Source: Streptosporangium carneum (lineage in GTDB: Bacteria; Actinomycetota; Actinomycetes; Streptosporangiales; Streptosporangiaceae). Taken from it: DNA of 64,000 nucleotides. How positions within the stretch are numbered: the first letter of the stretch is position 1; every line of letters begins with the position of its first letter. The stretch spans positions 248,001 through 312,000 of the forward strand of contig NZ_BSEV01000005.1 of assembly GCF_027922005.1 (NCBI RefSeq), written 5' to 3'. Below are positions 16,635 to 26,101 of the stretch, one piece after another. Below the pieces are notes generated by a model. The model made no database searches. It saw only the letters and a program-made list of their open reading frames with translations, and was not told the DNA's origin. The position numbers and the translations under genes were made by a program.

Positions 16635-17564
16635 GTGTCCGCACTCGCCGGTCGCGTCGCGATCGTCACCGGTGCCGGCCGCGGTCTCGGCCGGGCCCAC
16701 GCGCTGCTCCTCGCCAGGCTCGGCGCCGCCGTCGTGGTCAACGACCTGGGCGGAGACGTGCACGGCACCGGCCAGGACACCACCCCGGCCCTGCAGGTCG
16801 TGGACGAGATCCGCCACGCGGGCGGCCAGGCCGTCGCCAGCGGCCACGACGTCGCCGACTGGGCCCAGGCGGCGGCCCTCGTCGACCTCGCCGTCACGAC
16901 CTTCGGCGACCTGCACGTCCTGGTCAACAACGCGGGCATCCTCCGGGACCGGACACTGGCCAGGATGAACGAGGCCGAGTGGGACTCGGTCGTCCGCGTC
17001 CACCTCAAGGGCCACGCGGCCCCGACCGCCCACGCCCTGGCCCACTGGCGGCGGCGGGCCGGGGAAGGCGTCAGGCCGGACGCCTCCGTCATCCACACGA
17101 CCTCGGTCGCGGCCTTCACCGGCAACGTCGGCCAGGCCAACTACGGCGCGGCGAAAATGGCCATGCTCGCCCTGTCGCGCTGCGTCTCGCTGGAGGCGGG
17201 CCGCCACGGCGTGCGCTCCAACGCGATCTCACCCGGGGCGCGCACGCGCATCACCGAAGGCATGGGGACGGCCGAGGTCGCCGAGGGGGCCTTCGACCCC
17301 GCCGACCCGGCCAACGTCTCCCCCCTGGTGGCCTGGCTCGCCCAGGCGGGCTGCCCCGCGGACGGCCAGGTCTTCCACTGCTCCGGCGAGGAGATCCTCG
17401 TCGTCGACATGCCCAGGGCCGTCGCCAGGCTGCGAACCGAGGGGCGGTGGACCCTTGCCGACCTGGACCGCAGGCTTCCGGACGCACTCCGTACCCCGCC
17501 CGCCCTGGACGACTTCCTCGGCGGCGCCGAACCCGCGCGAGGCGAGACGGAGGCAGACCGATGA
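16635..17564 (+). CDS. Short-chain dehydrogenase/reductase
   Basis: NAD(P)-dependent SDR of 309 residues. Cofactor loop TGAGRGLG at residues 12-19, NNAG near residue 98, catalytic Ser in HTTSVAA and Tyr/Lys in YGAAK. The ND-L-GGDVHGTG insertion is typical of the MFE-2/17beta-HSD4-type (R)-3-hydroxyacyl-CoA dehydrogenases, so an acyl-CoA substrate is plausible. GTG start with GGGAGG upstream. The stop overlaps the amidohydrolase start (ATGA). Confidence 0.92.
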   Translation: MSALAGRVAIVTGAGRGLGRAHALLLARLGAAVVVNDLGGDVHGTGQDTTPALQVVDEIRHAGGQAVASGHDVADWAQAAALVDLAVTTFGDLHVLVNNAGILRDRTLARMNEAEWDSVVRVHLKGHAAPTAHALAHWRRRAGEGVRPDASVIHTTSVAAFTGNVGQANYGAAKMAMLALSRCVSLEAGRHGVRSNAISPGARTRITEGMGTAEVAEGAFDPADPANVSPLVAWLAQAGCPADGQVFHCSGEEILVVDMPRAVARLRTEGRWTLADLDRRLPDALRTPPALDDFLGGAEPARGETEADR

Positions 17565-18802
17565 GAACCCTCTACACCGGAGCGGCCGTCTTCGACGGCA
17601 CCGGGGCGCTCCCCGCGCCCGCCGACGTCGTGGTCGACGGCGACCGCGTCGTGGAGGTCGGCCCCGGTCTCGACGGCGACATCCGCGTCGACCTGACCGG
17701 GACCGTCCTGCTGCCCGGCTTCGTCGACTGCCACGTCCACGTCACCGTCGACGGCGTCGACATCCTCAAGCAGCTCGCGGCCCCCTACTCGCTGCGCTAC
17801 TACCAGACCGCGCGCAACCTCGGCGACCTGCTGGACGCCGGGCTGACCACCGTGCGCGACGCGGGCGGGGCCGACCTGGGAACCAAGGTCGCGGTGGACA
17901 CCGGCGTGGTGCGCGGCCCCAGGCTGCGGATCGCCGTCACCATGCTCAGCCAGACGGGTGGCCACGCCGACGCCTGGCTGCCCTCGGGAAGCTGTGTCCC
18001 GGTGCTGCCGGTCACGCCCGGCGCGCCGCGGCCGGTGGTCGACGGCCCGGACGAGATGCGCCTGCGGGTCCGTGAGCTGGTGCGGGCCGGAGCCGACTGG
18101 ATCAAGGTGGCCGCCTCGGGCGGGGTCATGTCACCCCGTACCGACCCGCGCCGGGCCCAGTTCTCCCCCGAGGAGCTGCGCGTCGCCGTCACCGAGGCCG
18201 CCGCCGCCGATCTCGGGGTCATGGCGCACGCGCAGGGCGGCGAGGGCATCCGCAACGCCGTACGCGCCGGGGTCCGCTCGATCGAGCACGGGATCCACCT
18301 CGACGACGAGTTGATCGAGATGATGTGCGAACGGGGCACCGTCCTGGTCCCGACCCTGCTCGCCCCGCACAGCGTCCTGTCCGCCGCGGCCTCGGGCGCC
18401 GCCTTCAGCGAGCAGTCCCGGCGCAAGGTCGCCGAGATCGTCGAAGCGCACGCCGACTCCTTCCGCAGGGCCGTCGCCGCCGGGGTGACCGTCGCCATGG
18501 GCACCGACGCGATCGGCTACCCGCACGGCCGCAACCTGGAGGAACTCGACCTCATGCGGGCCGGGGGGATGACCCCGTACGGCGCGCTGCATGCCGCGAC
18601 CGGCGCCGCGGCCGCACTGCTCGGCCTGGCGGACGACCTGGGCACGATCGCCCCGGGCAAACGCGCCGACCTGGTCGCCCTCCGTGGCGACGTCACCGAC
18701 CTGACCGGCCTGCGGGACCGGATCGCCCTCGTGGTCAAGGACGGCCTACCGGTCGCCGGGCCACTCACGCACGAGGCTCACCAAGAAAGAAGGACCGCAT
18801 GA
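17561..18802 (+). CDS. Metal-dependent amidohydrolase (imidazolonepropionase/prolidase-like)
   Basis: TIM-barrel hydrolase of 413 residues acting on an amide, lactam or cyclic imide bond. Metal ligands His58-x-His60 (DCHVHV), a candidate carbamylated Lys in WIKVAASGG, His in AHAQG, His in EHGIH and Asp in GTDAIG are all present in order, with the flanking beta-sandwich at both termini. An amidohydrolase next to a HyuAB-type pair could supply or process a cyclic amide, but no direct evidence links them. ATGA overlaps on both sides. Confidence 0.93.
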   Translation: MRTLYTGAAVFDGTGALPAPADVVVDGDRVVEVGPGLDGDIRVDLTGTVLLPGFVDCHVHVTVDGVDILKQLAAPYSLRYYQTARNLGDLLDAGLTTVRDAGGADLGTKVAVDTGVVRGPRLRIAVTMLSQTGGHADAWLPSGSCVPVLPVTPGAPRPVVDGPDEMRLRVRELVRAGADWIKVAASGGVMSPRTDPRRAQFSPEELRVAVTEAAAADLGVMAHAQGGEGIRNAVRAGVRSIEHGIHLDDELIEMMCERGTVLVPTLLAPHSVLSAAASGAAFSEQSRRKVAEIVEAHADSFRRAVAAGVTVAMGTDAIGYPHGRNLEELDLMRAGGMTPYGALHAATGAAAALLGLADDLGTIAPGKRADLVALRGDVTDLTGLRDRIALVVKDGLPVAGPLTHEAHQERRTA

Positions 18803-19962
18803 CCCGCACCGTCTGGGACAGGCACGGTGTGCACATCGCCGGTGTCGCCGAGACCGCGCTCGGAGAGGTGCACGGCCAGACCGAACTGTCGATGTTCGCC
18901 GCCGCCGCCCGGGAGGCGCTCTCCGAGGCGGGGATGACCCTGCGCGACGTGGACGGCCTGTTCGTCAACTACATGGGGGAGGAGGGCACGGTCCAGGTCG
19001 GCGAGTACCTCGGCGTCACCGCGCCGCGCTACGTCGACTCCACCGACATCGGCGGCGCCGCGTTCGAGGCGTTCGTGCATCACGCCATGCTCGCCGTCGC
19101 CGAGGGGCGCTGCGAGGTCGCGCTCATCGGCTACGCCTCGCGCCAGCGCACCCGCCGCGCCCGCAGCGTCGGCGGCGGCGCGGTGGACACCGACAGCCTG
19201 GCCGCGCAGTTCCAGTCGCCGTACGGCCTGCCCGCCCCCATCGGCCACTACGCGATGATGGCCGCCCGGCACATGCACCAGTACGGCACGACCCCCGAGC
19301 AGCTCGCCGAGGTCGCCGTCGCGGCCCGCTCCTGGGCCCGGCTGAACCTCAAGGCCTGGTCCCGCGATCCGCTCACCGTCGAGCAGGCCCTGGCCGGCCG
19401 GATGATCTCCACCCCGCTCCGGCGCAGCGACTGCTGCCTGGTCACCGACGGCGGCGCGGCCGTCGTCGTCACCACCGCCGAGCGCGCCCGCGACGCGCGA
19501 AAGCCCTCGGTGCGCGTGCTCGGCGCGGGCGAGAGCCAGACCCACTGGCACCTGGCCAGCATGCCCGACATGACCGTCACAGCCGGAGCGGTCTCCGCCC
19601 GCGAGGCGTTCGGCATGGCCGGAATCACCGCGGCCGACGTGGACGTGCTCCAGCCCTACGACTCCTTCACGATCACCGTGCTGCTCGCCCTGGAGGACCT
19701 GGGCTTCTGCGCCAAGGGCGAGGGCGGCGCCTTCGTCGCGGACGGCCGCCTCGCCCCCGGCGGCGCCCTGCCCGCCATGACCTCCGGCGGCGGCCTGTCC
19801 TACAACCACCCGGGCGCCCTCGGCGCGCTGCTGCTCGTCGAGGCCGTACGGCAGGTGCGCGGCGAGGCGGGCGACCGGCAGGTGCCAGGCGCCGAGATCG
19901 CCGTCGCCCACGGCGTGGGCGGCTACAACTCCACCGCCTCCACGGTGGTCCTGGCCAGATGA
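18799..19962 (+). CDS. Thiolase-like protein lacking the canonical Cys (SCP-x/lipid-transfer type)
   Basis: Thiolase-fold protein of 387 residues. The position of the N-terminal nucleophile reads IGGAAFEAF with no Cys, while SDCCLVTDGGAAV, YNHPGALG and HGVGGYN are conserved. Such proteins work with a DUF35 partner, which is the very next gene, in aldolase/retro-aldol cleavage of CoA esters (as in steroid side-chain Ltp2-type systems) rather than in thiolysis. So it may cleave a beta-hydroxy-CoA by retro-aldol reaction; this is inference from family and pairing. Confidence 0.9.
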   Translation: MTRTVWDRHGVHIAGVAETALGEVHGQTELSMFAAAAREALSEAGMTLRDVDGLFVNYMGEEGTVQVGEYLGVTAPRYVDSTDIGGAAFEAFVHHAMLAVAEGRCEVALIGYASRQRTRRARSVGGGAVDTDSLAAQFQSPYGLPAPIGHYAMMAARHMHQYGTTPEQLAEVAVAARSWARLNLKAWSRDPLTVEQALAGRMISTPLRRSDCCLVTDGGAAVVVTTAERARDARKPSVRVLGAGESQTHWHLASMPDMTVTAGAVSAREAFGMAGITAADVDVLQPYDSFTITVLLALEDLGFCAKGEGGAFVADGRLAPGGALPAMTSGGGLSYNHPGALGALLLVEAVRQVRGEAGDRQVPGAEIAVAHGVGGYNSTASTVVLAR

Positions 19963-19988
19963 CAACGGACGAAAGGCGGAAGAGCCCC

Positions 19989-20384
19989 ATGACCGAGGCG
20001 TACGGCGACGCCGTCACCGCCCCCTTCTGGGCGGCGGCGGGACAGGAGCTGCTGCTGCAGCGGTGCGACTCCTGCGGCGCCCACCAGTTCTATCCCAGGC
20101 CGTTCTGCCTGGCCTGCGACCACGACGGGCTGAGCTGGACGCCCGCGAGCGGCACCGGCGTGATCTACTCGCGCACCGAGGTCCGGGTCAAGGTGCGGCC
20201 CGAGCTGGTCCCGCCGTACACCGTGGCCGTCGTCGCCCTCGCGGAGGGCCCCCGGATGACCACCCTCGTCGTCGGCGACGACGGCGAGCCAGGCCCCACC
20301 TGTGAGATCGGCGACGCCGTCGAGGTGGCCTGGATGCCCCGAACCGATGCCCCGCCCCTGCCCGTCTTCCGGAGATCCGCATGA
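19989..20384 (+). CDS. Zn-ribbon/OB-fold (DUF35) partner protein
   Basis: Acyl-CoA-binding OB-fold protein of 131 residues. The N-terminal rubredoxin-like zinc ribbon has CDSCGAHQF and CLACD; the OB fold follows (GTGVIYSRTEV...). DUF35 proteins form complexes with the thiolase-like protein encoded just upstream. ATG 19989 gives the usual N-terminus; ATG 19959, overlapping the previous stop, is an alternative. The stop overlaps the GNAT start. Confidence 0.92.
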   Translation: MTEAYGDAVTAPFWAAAGQELLLQRCDSCGAHQFYPRPFCLACDHDGLSWTPASGTGVIYSRTEVRVKVRPELVPPYTVAVVALAEGPRMTTLVVGDDGEPGPTCEIGDAVEVAWMPRTDAPPLPVFRRSA

Positions 20385-20980
20385 GCACCGTACGTCCCTT
20401 CCAGCCCGGCGACACCGCCCAGACGGCCCTCACCATGGCCAGGGCCTTCGCCGACTACCCCTACACCCTGTGGACCGTCCAGGCCGAGGACCGGCACGAG
20501 CGGCTGCGCGGGCTCTACACCCTTTTCGTCGCCGAGTTCTCCGCGAGCCTCGGCGGGGTCTGGGTCACCGACGACTGCGCCGCCGTCGCCTCCTGGCTCC
20601 CGCCCGGTGTCGTCGGTCCCGACGAGGCGTTCCAGGAACGCCACGGGGCGACGATCGTGGAACTGATGGGCGACCGGCTGCCCGCCGCCATGGCCGCGGC
20701 GGAGATCGTCGACCCGATGCGGCCCGCCGAACCGCACTGGTACCTCGCCTCCATGGGCACCCACCCCGACTGGCAGAACCGGGGCCTCGGCAGCCGGGTT
20801 CTCGAACCGGTGCTCAGCCGGTGCGACGCCGAGGGGGTTCCCGCCTTCACCGAGACCGCGACCGAGGCCAACGTGCGCTTCTACCGCAGAGCCGGATTCG
20901 ACGTCGTCGCGGAGGCGGAACTCCCCGACGGCGGCCCGCGGCTCTGGTTCCTGTACCGCAGGCCGGAGGGGAGCCGGTGA
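20381..20980 (+). CDS. GNAT family N-acetyltransferase
   Basis: Acetyl-CoA-dependent acetyltransferase of 199 residues. The acetyl-CoA loop reads ASMGTHPDWQNRGLGSRVLEPVL near residues 124-144, followed by the ETATEANVRFYRRAGF block. The substrate is unknown. Overlaps on both sides (ATGA, GTGA) place it inside the operon, so detoxification of an amine intermediate is conceivable. Confidence 0.92.
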   Translation: MSTVRPFQPGDTAQTALTMARAFADYPYTLWTVQAEDRHERLRGLYTLFVAEFSASLGGVWVTDDCAAVASWLPPGVVGPDEAFQERHGATIVELMGDRLPAAMAAAEIVDPMRPAEPHWYLASMGTHPDWQNRGLGSRVLEPVLSRCDAEGVPAFTETATEANVRFYRRAGFDVVAEAELPDGGPRLWFLYRRPEGSR

Positions 20981-21729
20981 GCGCCCACCGGGTGGGCCTG
21001 ATCGTGCCCAGCTCCAACATCACCATGGAGACGGAGATCCCCGAGCTCCTGCGGCGCAGGACGGCCCTCCACCCCGAGGACGTGTTCACCGTGCACGGCA
21101 GCCGGATGCGCATGCGCCGCGTCACCGCCGAGGAACTGCGCCGCATGGACGCCGAGGCCGACCGCTGCGTCACCGAACTGGCCGACGCCCGCTGCGACGT
21201 CTACGCCTACGCCTGCCTGGTCGCCATCATGGCCGCGGGCCCCGGCTACCACGACGCCGCGGAGAGGCGCCTGACCGGGGTCGCCGCCGACGCGGGCGGG
21301 CCCGCCCCGGTCGTCTCCAGCGCCGGGGCCCTGCTCGCCGGGCTCGACGTGCTCGGCGCGCGCACCGTCGCCATGGTCACGCCGTACCTGCCGGAACTGA
21401 CCGACCTGGTACGCGGCTACCTCGAAGGTCACGGCGTCACGGTGCGAGACGCCCTCAGCCTGGGCGTCGCGGACAACCTCGCCGTCGGCTGCCTCGACCC
21501 GGCGAGCCTGCTCGACCACTACCGCAGGCTCGACCTCTCCGGGTGCGACGCGCTGGTGCTGTCCGCCTGCGTGCAGATGCCTTCGCTCCAGGTGATCCAG
21601 CGAGTCGAGGACGAGGTCGGCATCCCGGTGCTCAGCGCCGCGACCGCCACCGCGCACGCGCTGCTCACCTCCCTCGGACTGGCCCCGGTCGTGCCGGAGG
21701 CCGGGGCCCTCCTCGCGGGGTGCGGGTGA
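20977..21729 (+). CDS. Maleate isomerase / Asp-Glu racemase superfamily protein
   Basis: A 250-residue member of the maleate cis-trans isomerase/arylmalonate decarboxylase group. The N-terminal VPSSNITMETEIP block matches the VPSSNTT signature, and the two catalytic cysteines are Cys80 (YACLVA) and Cys198 (LSACVQM). Maleate isomerase turns maleate into fumarate with no cofactor and is found at the end of nicotinate and gentisate-type ring pathways. That fits an aromatic substrate for the island. A racemase or arylmalonate decarboxylase role is possible. GTGA overlaps on both sides. Confidence 0.88.
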   Translation: MSAHRVGLIVPSSNITMETEIPELLRRRTALHPEDVFTVHGSRMRMRRVTAEELRRMDAEADRCVTELADARCDVYAYACLVAIMAAGPGYHDAAERRLTGVAADAGGPAPVVSSAGALLAGLDVLGARTVAMVTPYLPELTDLVRGYLEGHGVTVRDALSLGVADNLAVGCLDPASLLDHYRRLDLSGCDALVLSACVQMPSLQVIQRVEDEVGIPVLSAATATAHALLTSLGLAPVVPEAGALLAGCG

Positions 21730-23309
21730 CCGTCCCCGCGGGGCGAGTCCCCGGCCCCGGCGCCCGCGGTGGGGAACCCGCGTCCGGGGCCGCGGGTTCC
21801 GGGGCCGCGGGTTCCGGGGGCGGCCCGCGCCCTCGGGAGGCCGGCCAGACGGCCGGGGCCCGCGCCGTCGCCCGCGCCCTGACCGGTGTGCTCCCCGCGG
21901 AGGCGATCCTCACCGACCCCGCCAGGCTGCGCACCTACGACTGCGACGGGCTGAGCCACCTGCGGGTCACGCCCGGCCTGGTCGTGCTGCCCGAGACCAC
22001 CGCCCAGGTGCGCGCGGCCGTACTGGCCTGCGCCGAGGCGGGGGTCCCGTTCGTGGCGCGCGGCGCGGGCACCGGTCTGTCCGGCGGTGCGCTGCCGGTC
22101 GCGGACGGGGTCGTCATCGCGCTGACCCGCATGCGGCGCATCCTGCGCGTCGACCCGGCCGACAAGGTCGCCGTCGTCCAGCCGGGAGTGGTCAACACCG
22201 AGATCAGCGCCGCCGCCAGGCCGTACGGCCTCTACTTCGCGCCCGACCCCTCAAGCCAGACCGTGTGCACGATCGGCGGCAACGTCGCGGAGAACTCCGG
22301 CGGAGCCCACTGCCTCAAACACGGTTTCACCGTGAACCACGTCCTGGCCGCCACCGTCGTGCTCCCCACAGGGGAGGTCGTCGAACTCGGAAGCCAGGCC
22401 CCCGACCCCGTCGGATACGACCTGCTCGGCGTCTTCGTCGGAGCCGAGGGCACCCTCGGGATCGCCACGGAGATCACCGTACGGCTCACCCGGGCTCCCC
22501 TGGCCGTGGAGACCCTCCTGGCCGGGTTCCCCGGCGTCGAGCCGGCCGCCGCGACCGTCTCCGCCATCGTCGCCGCGGGCGTCGTGCCCGCCGCCGCCGA
22601 ACTCATGGACGCCCTCGCCGTCGAGGCGGCCGAGGCCGCGGTCGGCTGCGGGTACCCGCCCGGCGCCGGAGCGGTCCTGCTCGTCGAGCTCGACGGCCCG
22701 CGGGCCGAGGTCGCCGGCGCCCTGGCCGAGGTCGAGGAGCTGTGCCGCCGGCACGGCGCCTTCGACCTGCGCCGGGCCCGTGACGAGAGCGAACGGGCCG
22801 CCCTGTGGCGCGGCCGTAAATCGGCCTTCGCCGCGGTCGGCCGGATCAGTCCCGACTACTACGTCCAGGACGGCGTCGTGCCCCGCACCGTGCTTCCCGA
22901 GGCGCTCCTGCGCATCGGCGCCCTCGCGGAGCGGGCCGGGCTGCGCGTCGCCAACGTCTTCCACGCGGGCGACGGCAACCTGCACCCCCTGGTCCTCTTC
23001 GACGCCGCGGTCCCCGGCGCGGCCGAGGCCGCGGAGCGCCTGGCCGGCCGGATCCTCGGCGTCTGTCTCGACCTCGGCGGCTCCATCACGGGCGAACACG
23101 GCGTCGGGGTGGAGAAGATGGCCTACCTGGCCCACCAGTTCTCCCGCGACGACCTCGACGTCATGCAGTTCCTCCGCTGCGCCTTCGACCCGGCCGCGCT
23201 CGCCAACCCCGGCAAACTCTTTCCCACCCCGCGGCTGTGCGGCGAACCCCCAGGCCCCCGCCGCGGCGCCCATCCGCTCCAAGACGCGGGCCTGGCGGAG
23301 CTGTACTGA
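21726..23309 (+). CDS. glcD: Glycolate oxidase subunit GlcD (FAD-linked)
   Basis: FAD-dependent 2-hydroxyacid dehydrogenase subunit of 527 residues that oxidises glycolate (or a related 2-hydroxyacid) to glyoxylate. FAD-binding blocks ARGAGTGLSGGA and GGNVAENSGGAH are clear; the C-terminal HAGDGNLHP and GEHGVGVEKM motifs are intact. The first 45 residues are a low-complexity Gly/Ala/Ser tail made by 15-bp DNA repeats (21786-21820) and are not part of the family fold, so the true start might be an internal GTG. It is followed directly by glcE and glcF. Confidence 0.93.
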   Translation: MTVPAGRVPGPGARGGEPASGAAGSGAAGSGGGPRPREAGQTAGARAVARALTGVLPAEAILTDPARLRTYDCDGLSHLRVTPGLVVLPETTAQVRAAVLACAEAGVPFVARGAGTGLSGGALPVADGVVIALTRMRRILRVDPADKVAVVQPGVVNTEISAAARPYGLYFAPDPSSQTVCTIGGNVAENSGGAHCLKHGFTVNHVLAATVVLPTGEVVELGSQAPDPVGYDLLGVFVGAEGTLGIATEITVRLTRAPLAVETLLAGFPGVEPAAATVSAIVAAGVVPAAAELMDALAVEAAEAAVGCGYPPGAGAVLLVELDGPRAEVAGALAEVEELCRRHGAFDLRRARDESERAALWRGRKSAFAAVGRISPDYYVQDGVVPRTVLPEALLRIGALAERAGLRVANVFHAGDGNLHPLVLFDAAVPGAAEAAERLAGRILGVCLDLGGSITGEHGVGVEKMAYLAHQFSRDDLDVMQFLRCAFDPAALANPGKLFPTPRLCGEPPGPRRGAHPLQDAGLAELY

Positions 23310-24540
23310 TGCCCCTCACCGACGCGGTCCGGCGTGACCTGCACGCCCTCCCCGATGTGGCGGTCGTCCCCGGCGACCCGCCGACCGTCCTGCCCACGAC
23401 CGTTCAGGCCCTCGCCGCCGTCCTCGGCCACGCCGGGGACTTCACCGTGGCCGTCGTCGGCGCCCGCACCTCGGTCGCGCCCGGCGAACCGTGGACGGCC
23501 GCCGACGTCGTGATCGACACCGGCCGCCTGGACGCCCTGCTCTCCTACGACCCGGGAGAGCTCGTGGTGCGGGCCCAGGCGGGGATGCCCCTCGCCCGTC
23601 TCCAGCGGACACTCGCCGAGCACCGCCAGCGACTCGCCCTCGACCCCGAGCACGACCGGGGCACCCTCGGCGGCGTCGTCGCCACCGGTGCCTACGGCCC
23701 CCTCCGGCTGCGGCACGGCACCGTACGCGACCAGCTCCTCGGGGTCACCGCCGTCCTCGCCGACGGCCGCGTCGCGCGCGCGGGCGGCAACGTCGTCAAG
23801 AACGTGGCCGGATACGACCTGGGCAAGCTCTACACCGGGAGCCTCGGCACCCTCGGCGTCCTGGCGGAACTCGCCTTCCGGGTCGCCCCGCTGCCGCCCG
23901 CTCACCGCTGGCTGGCCGTCCCCTGCGGCCTGCCCGCCGCCGTCGACCTGGCCAGGACGGTCGACGAGGCCGCGCTCGAACCGGCCGCCGCGCAGTGGTA
24001 CGGCCCCGGCGAAGGCGGAGGGGAGCTGTGGCTGCTCTTCGAGGGGACACCGGCCGCGGTCGAGGACATCCTCGGCCAGGCCCGCGCGCTGGCGGCTCCC
24101 TTCGCCACCGGCGCCCCGCGAAGCCACGCGGCCCACACCCGCCCGGTTCCCCCGGCGACCGCGGACACGTCCGCCAGGCTCCGGCTCGCCGCCCCGCTCT
24201 CGCGCCTGGCCGACCTCGTACGCCACACCGTGGCCCGCTGTGCCCGCCTCCCCGAGGCGGTGTGGACCGAAGCGGCCGTCGGCGTCGGCGTCGCCACCCT
24301 GTCTCTTCCTGTGTCCCTCCCGGCAGGCCCCTCCTCGGGCTGGGAGGAGGCGCTGAAGGAGGTCCGAGACCTGGCCGCGCCGTACGGGGGCAGCGTGGTC
24401 GTGGACACCGGCCCGGGGGCGGCGCGTCTGCCCGCCGACCCCTGGGGCTCGCCGCCGGACGCCGTGGCCCTGATGCGCGCGGTCAAGGACCGGTTCGACC
24501 CCCGGCACCGGCTCAACAGGCACCGATTTCTGGAGGGACT

Positions 24541-24544
<4 letters not shown>
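23309..24544 (+). CDS. glcE: Glycolate oxidase subunit GlcE
   Basis: Second FAD-binding subunit, 411 residues. The FAD_binding_4 domain includes VVATGAYGPLRLRHGTVRDQ and GGNVVKNVAGYDLGKL, both diagnostic for GlcE. It lacks the substrate-site His/Glu motifs of GlcD, as usual. TGATG overlap with glcD and GTGA overlap with glcF show one translational unit. Confidence 0.92.
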
Positions 24545-26007
<1,463 letters not shown>

Positions 26008-26101
26008 GGGACCCGGCCCCGCGGGTGGTGGGATCCGCCGATCCCACCACCCGCCTACGGACGCCGGGCCGTCTCACCCCCGCCATGGGAAGCCCGGGAC
26101 G

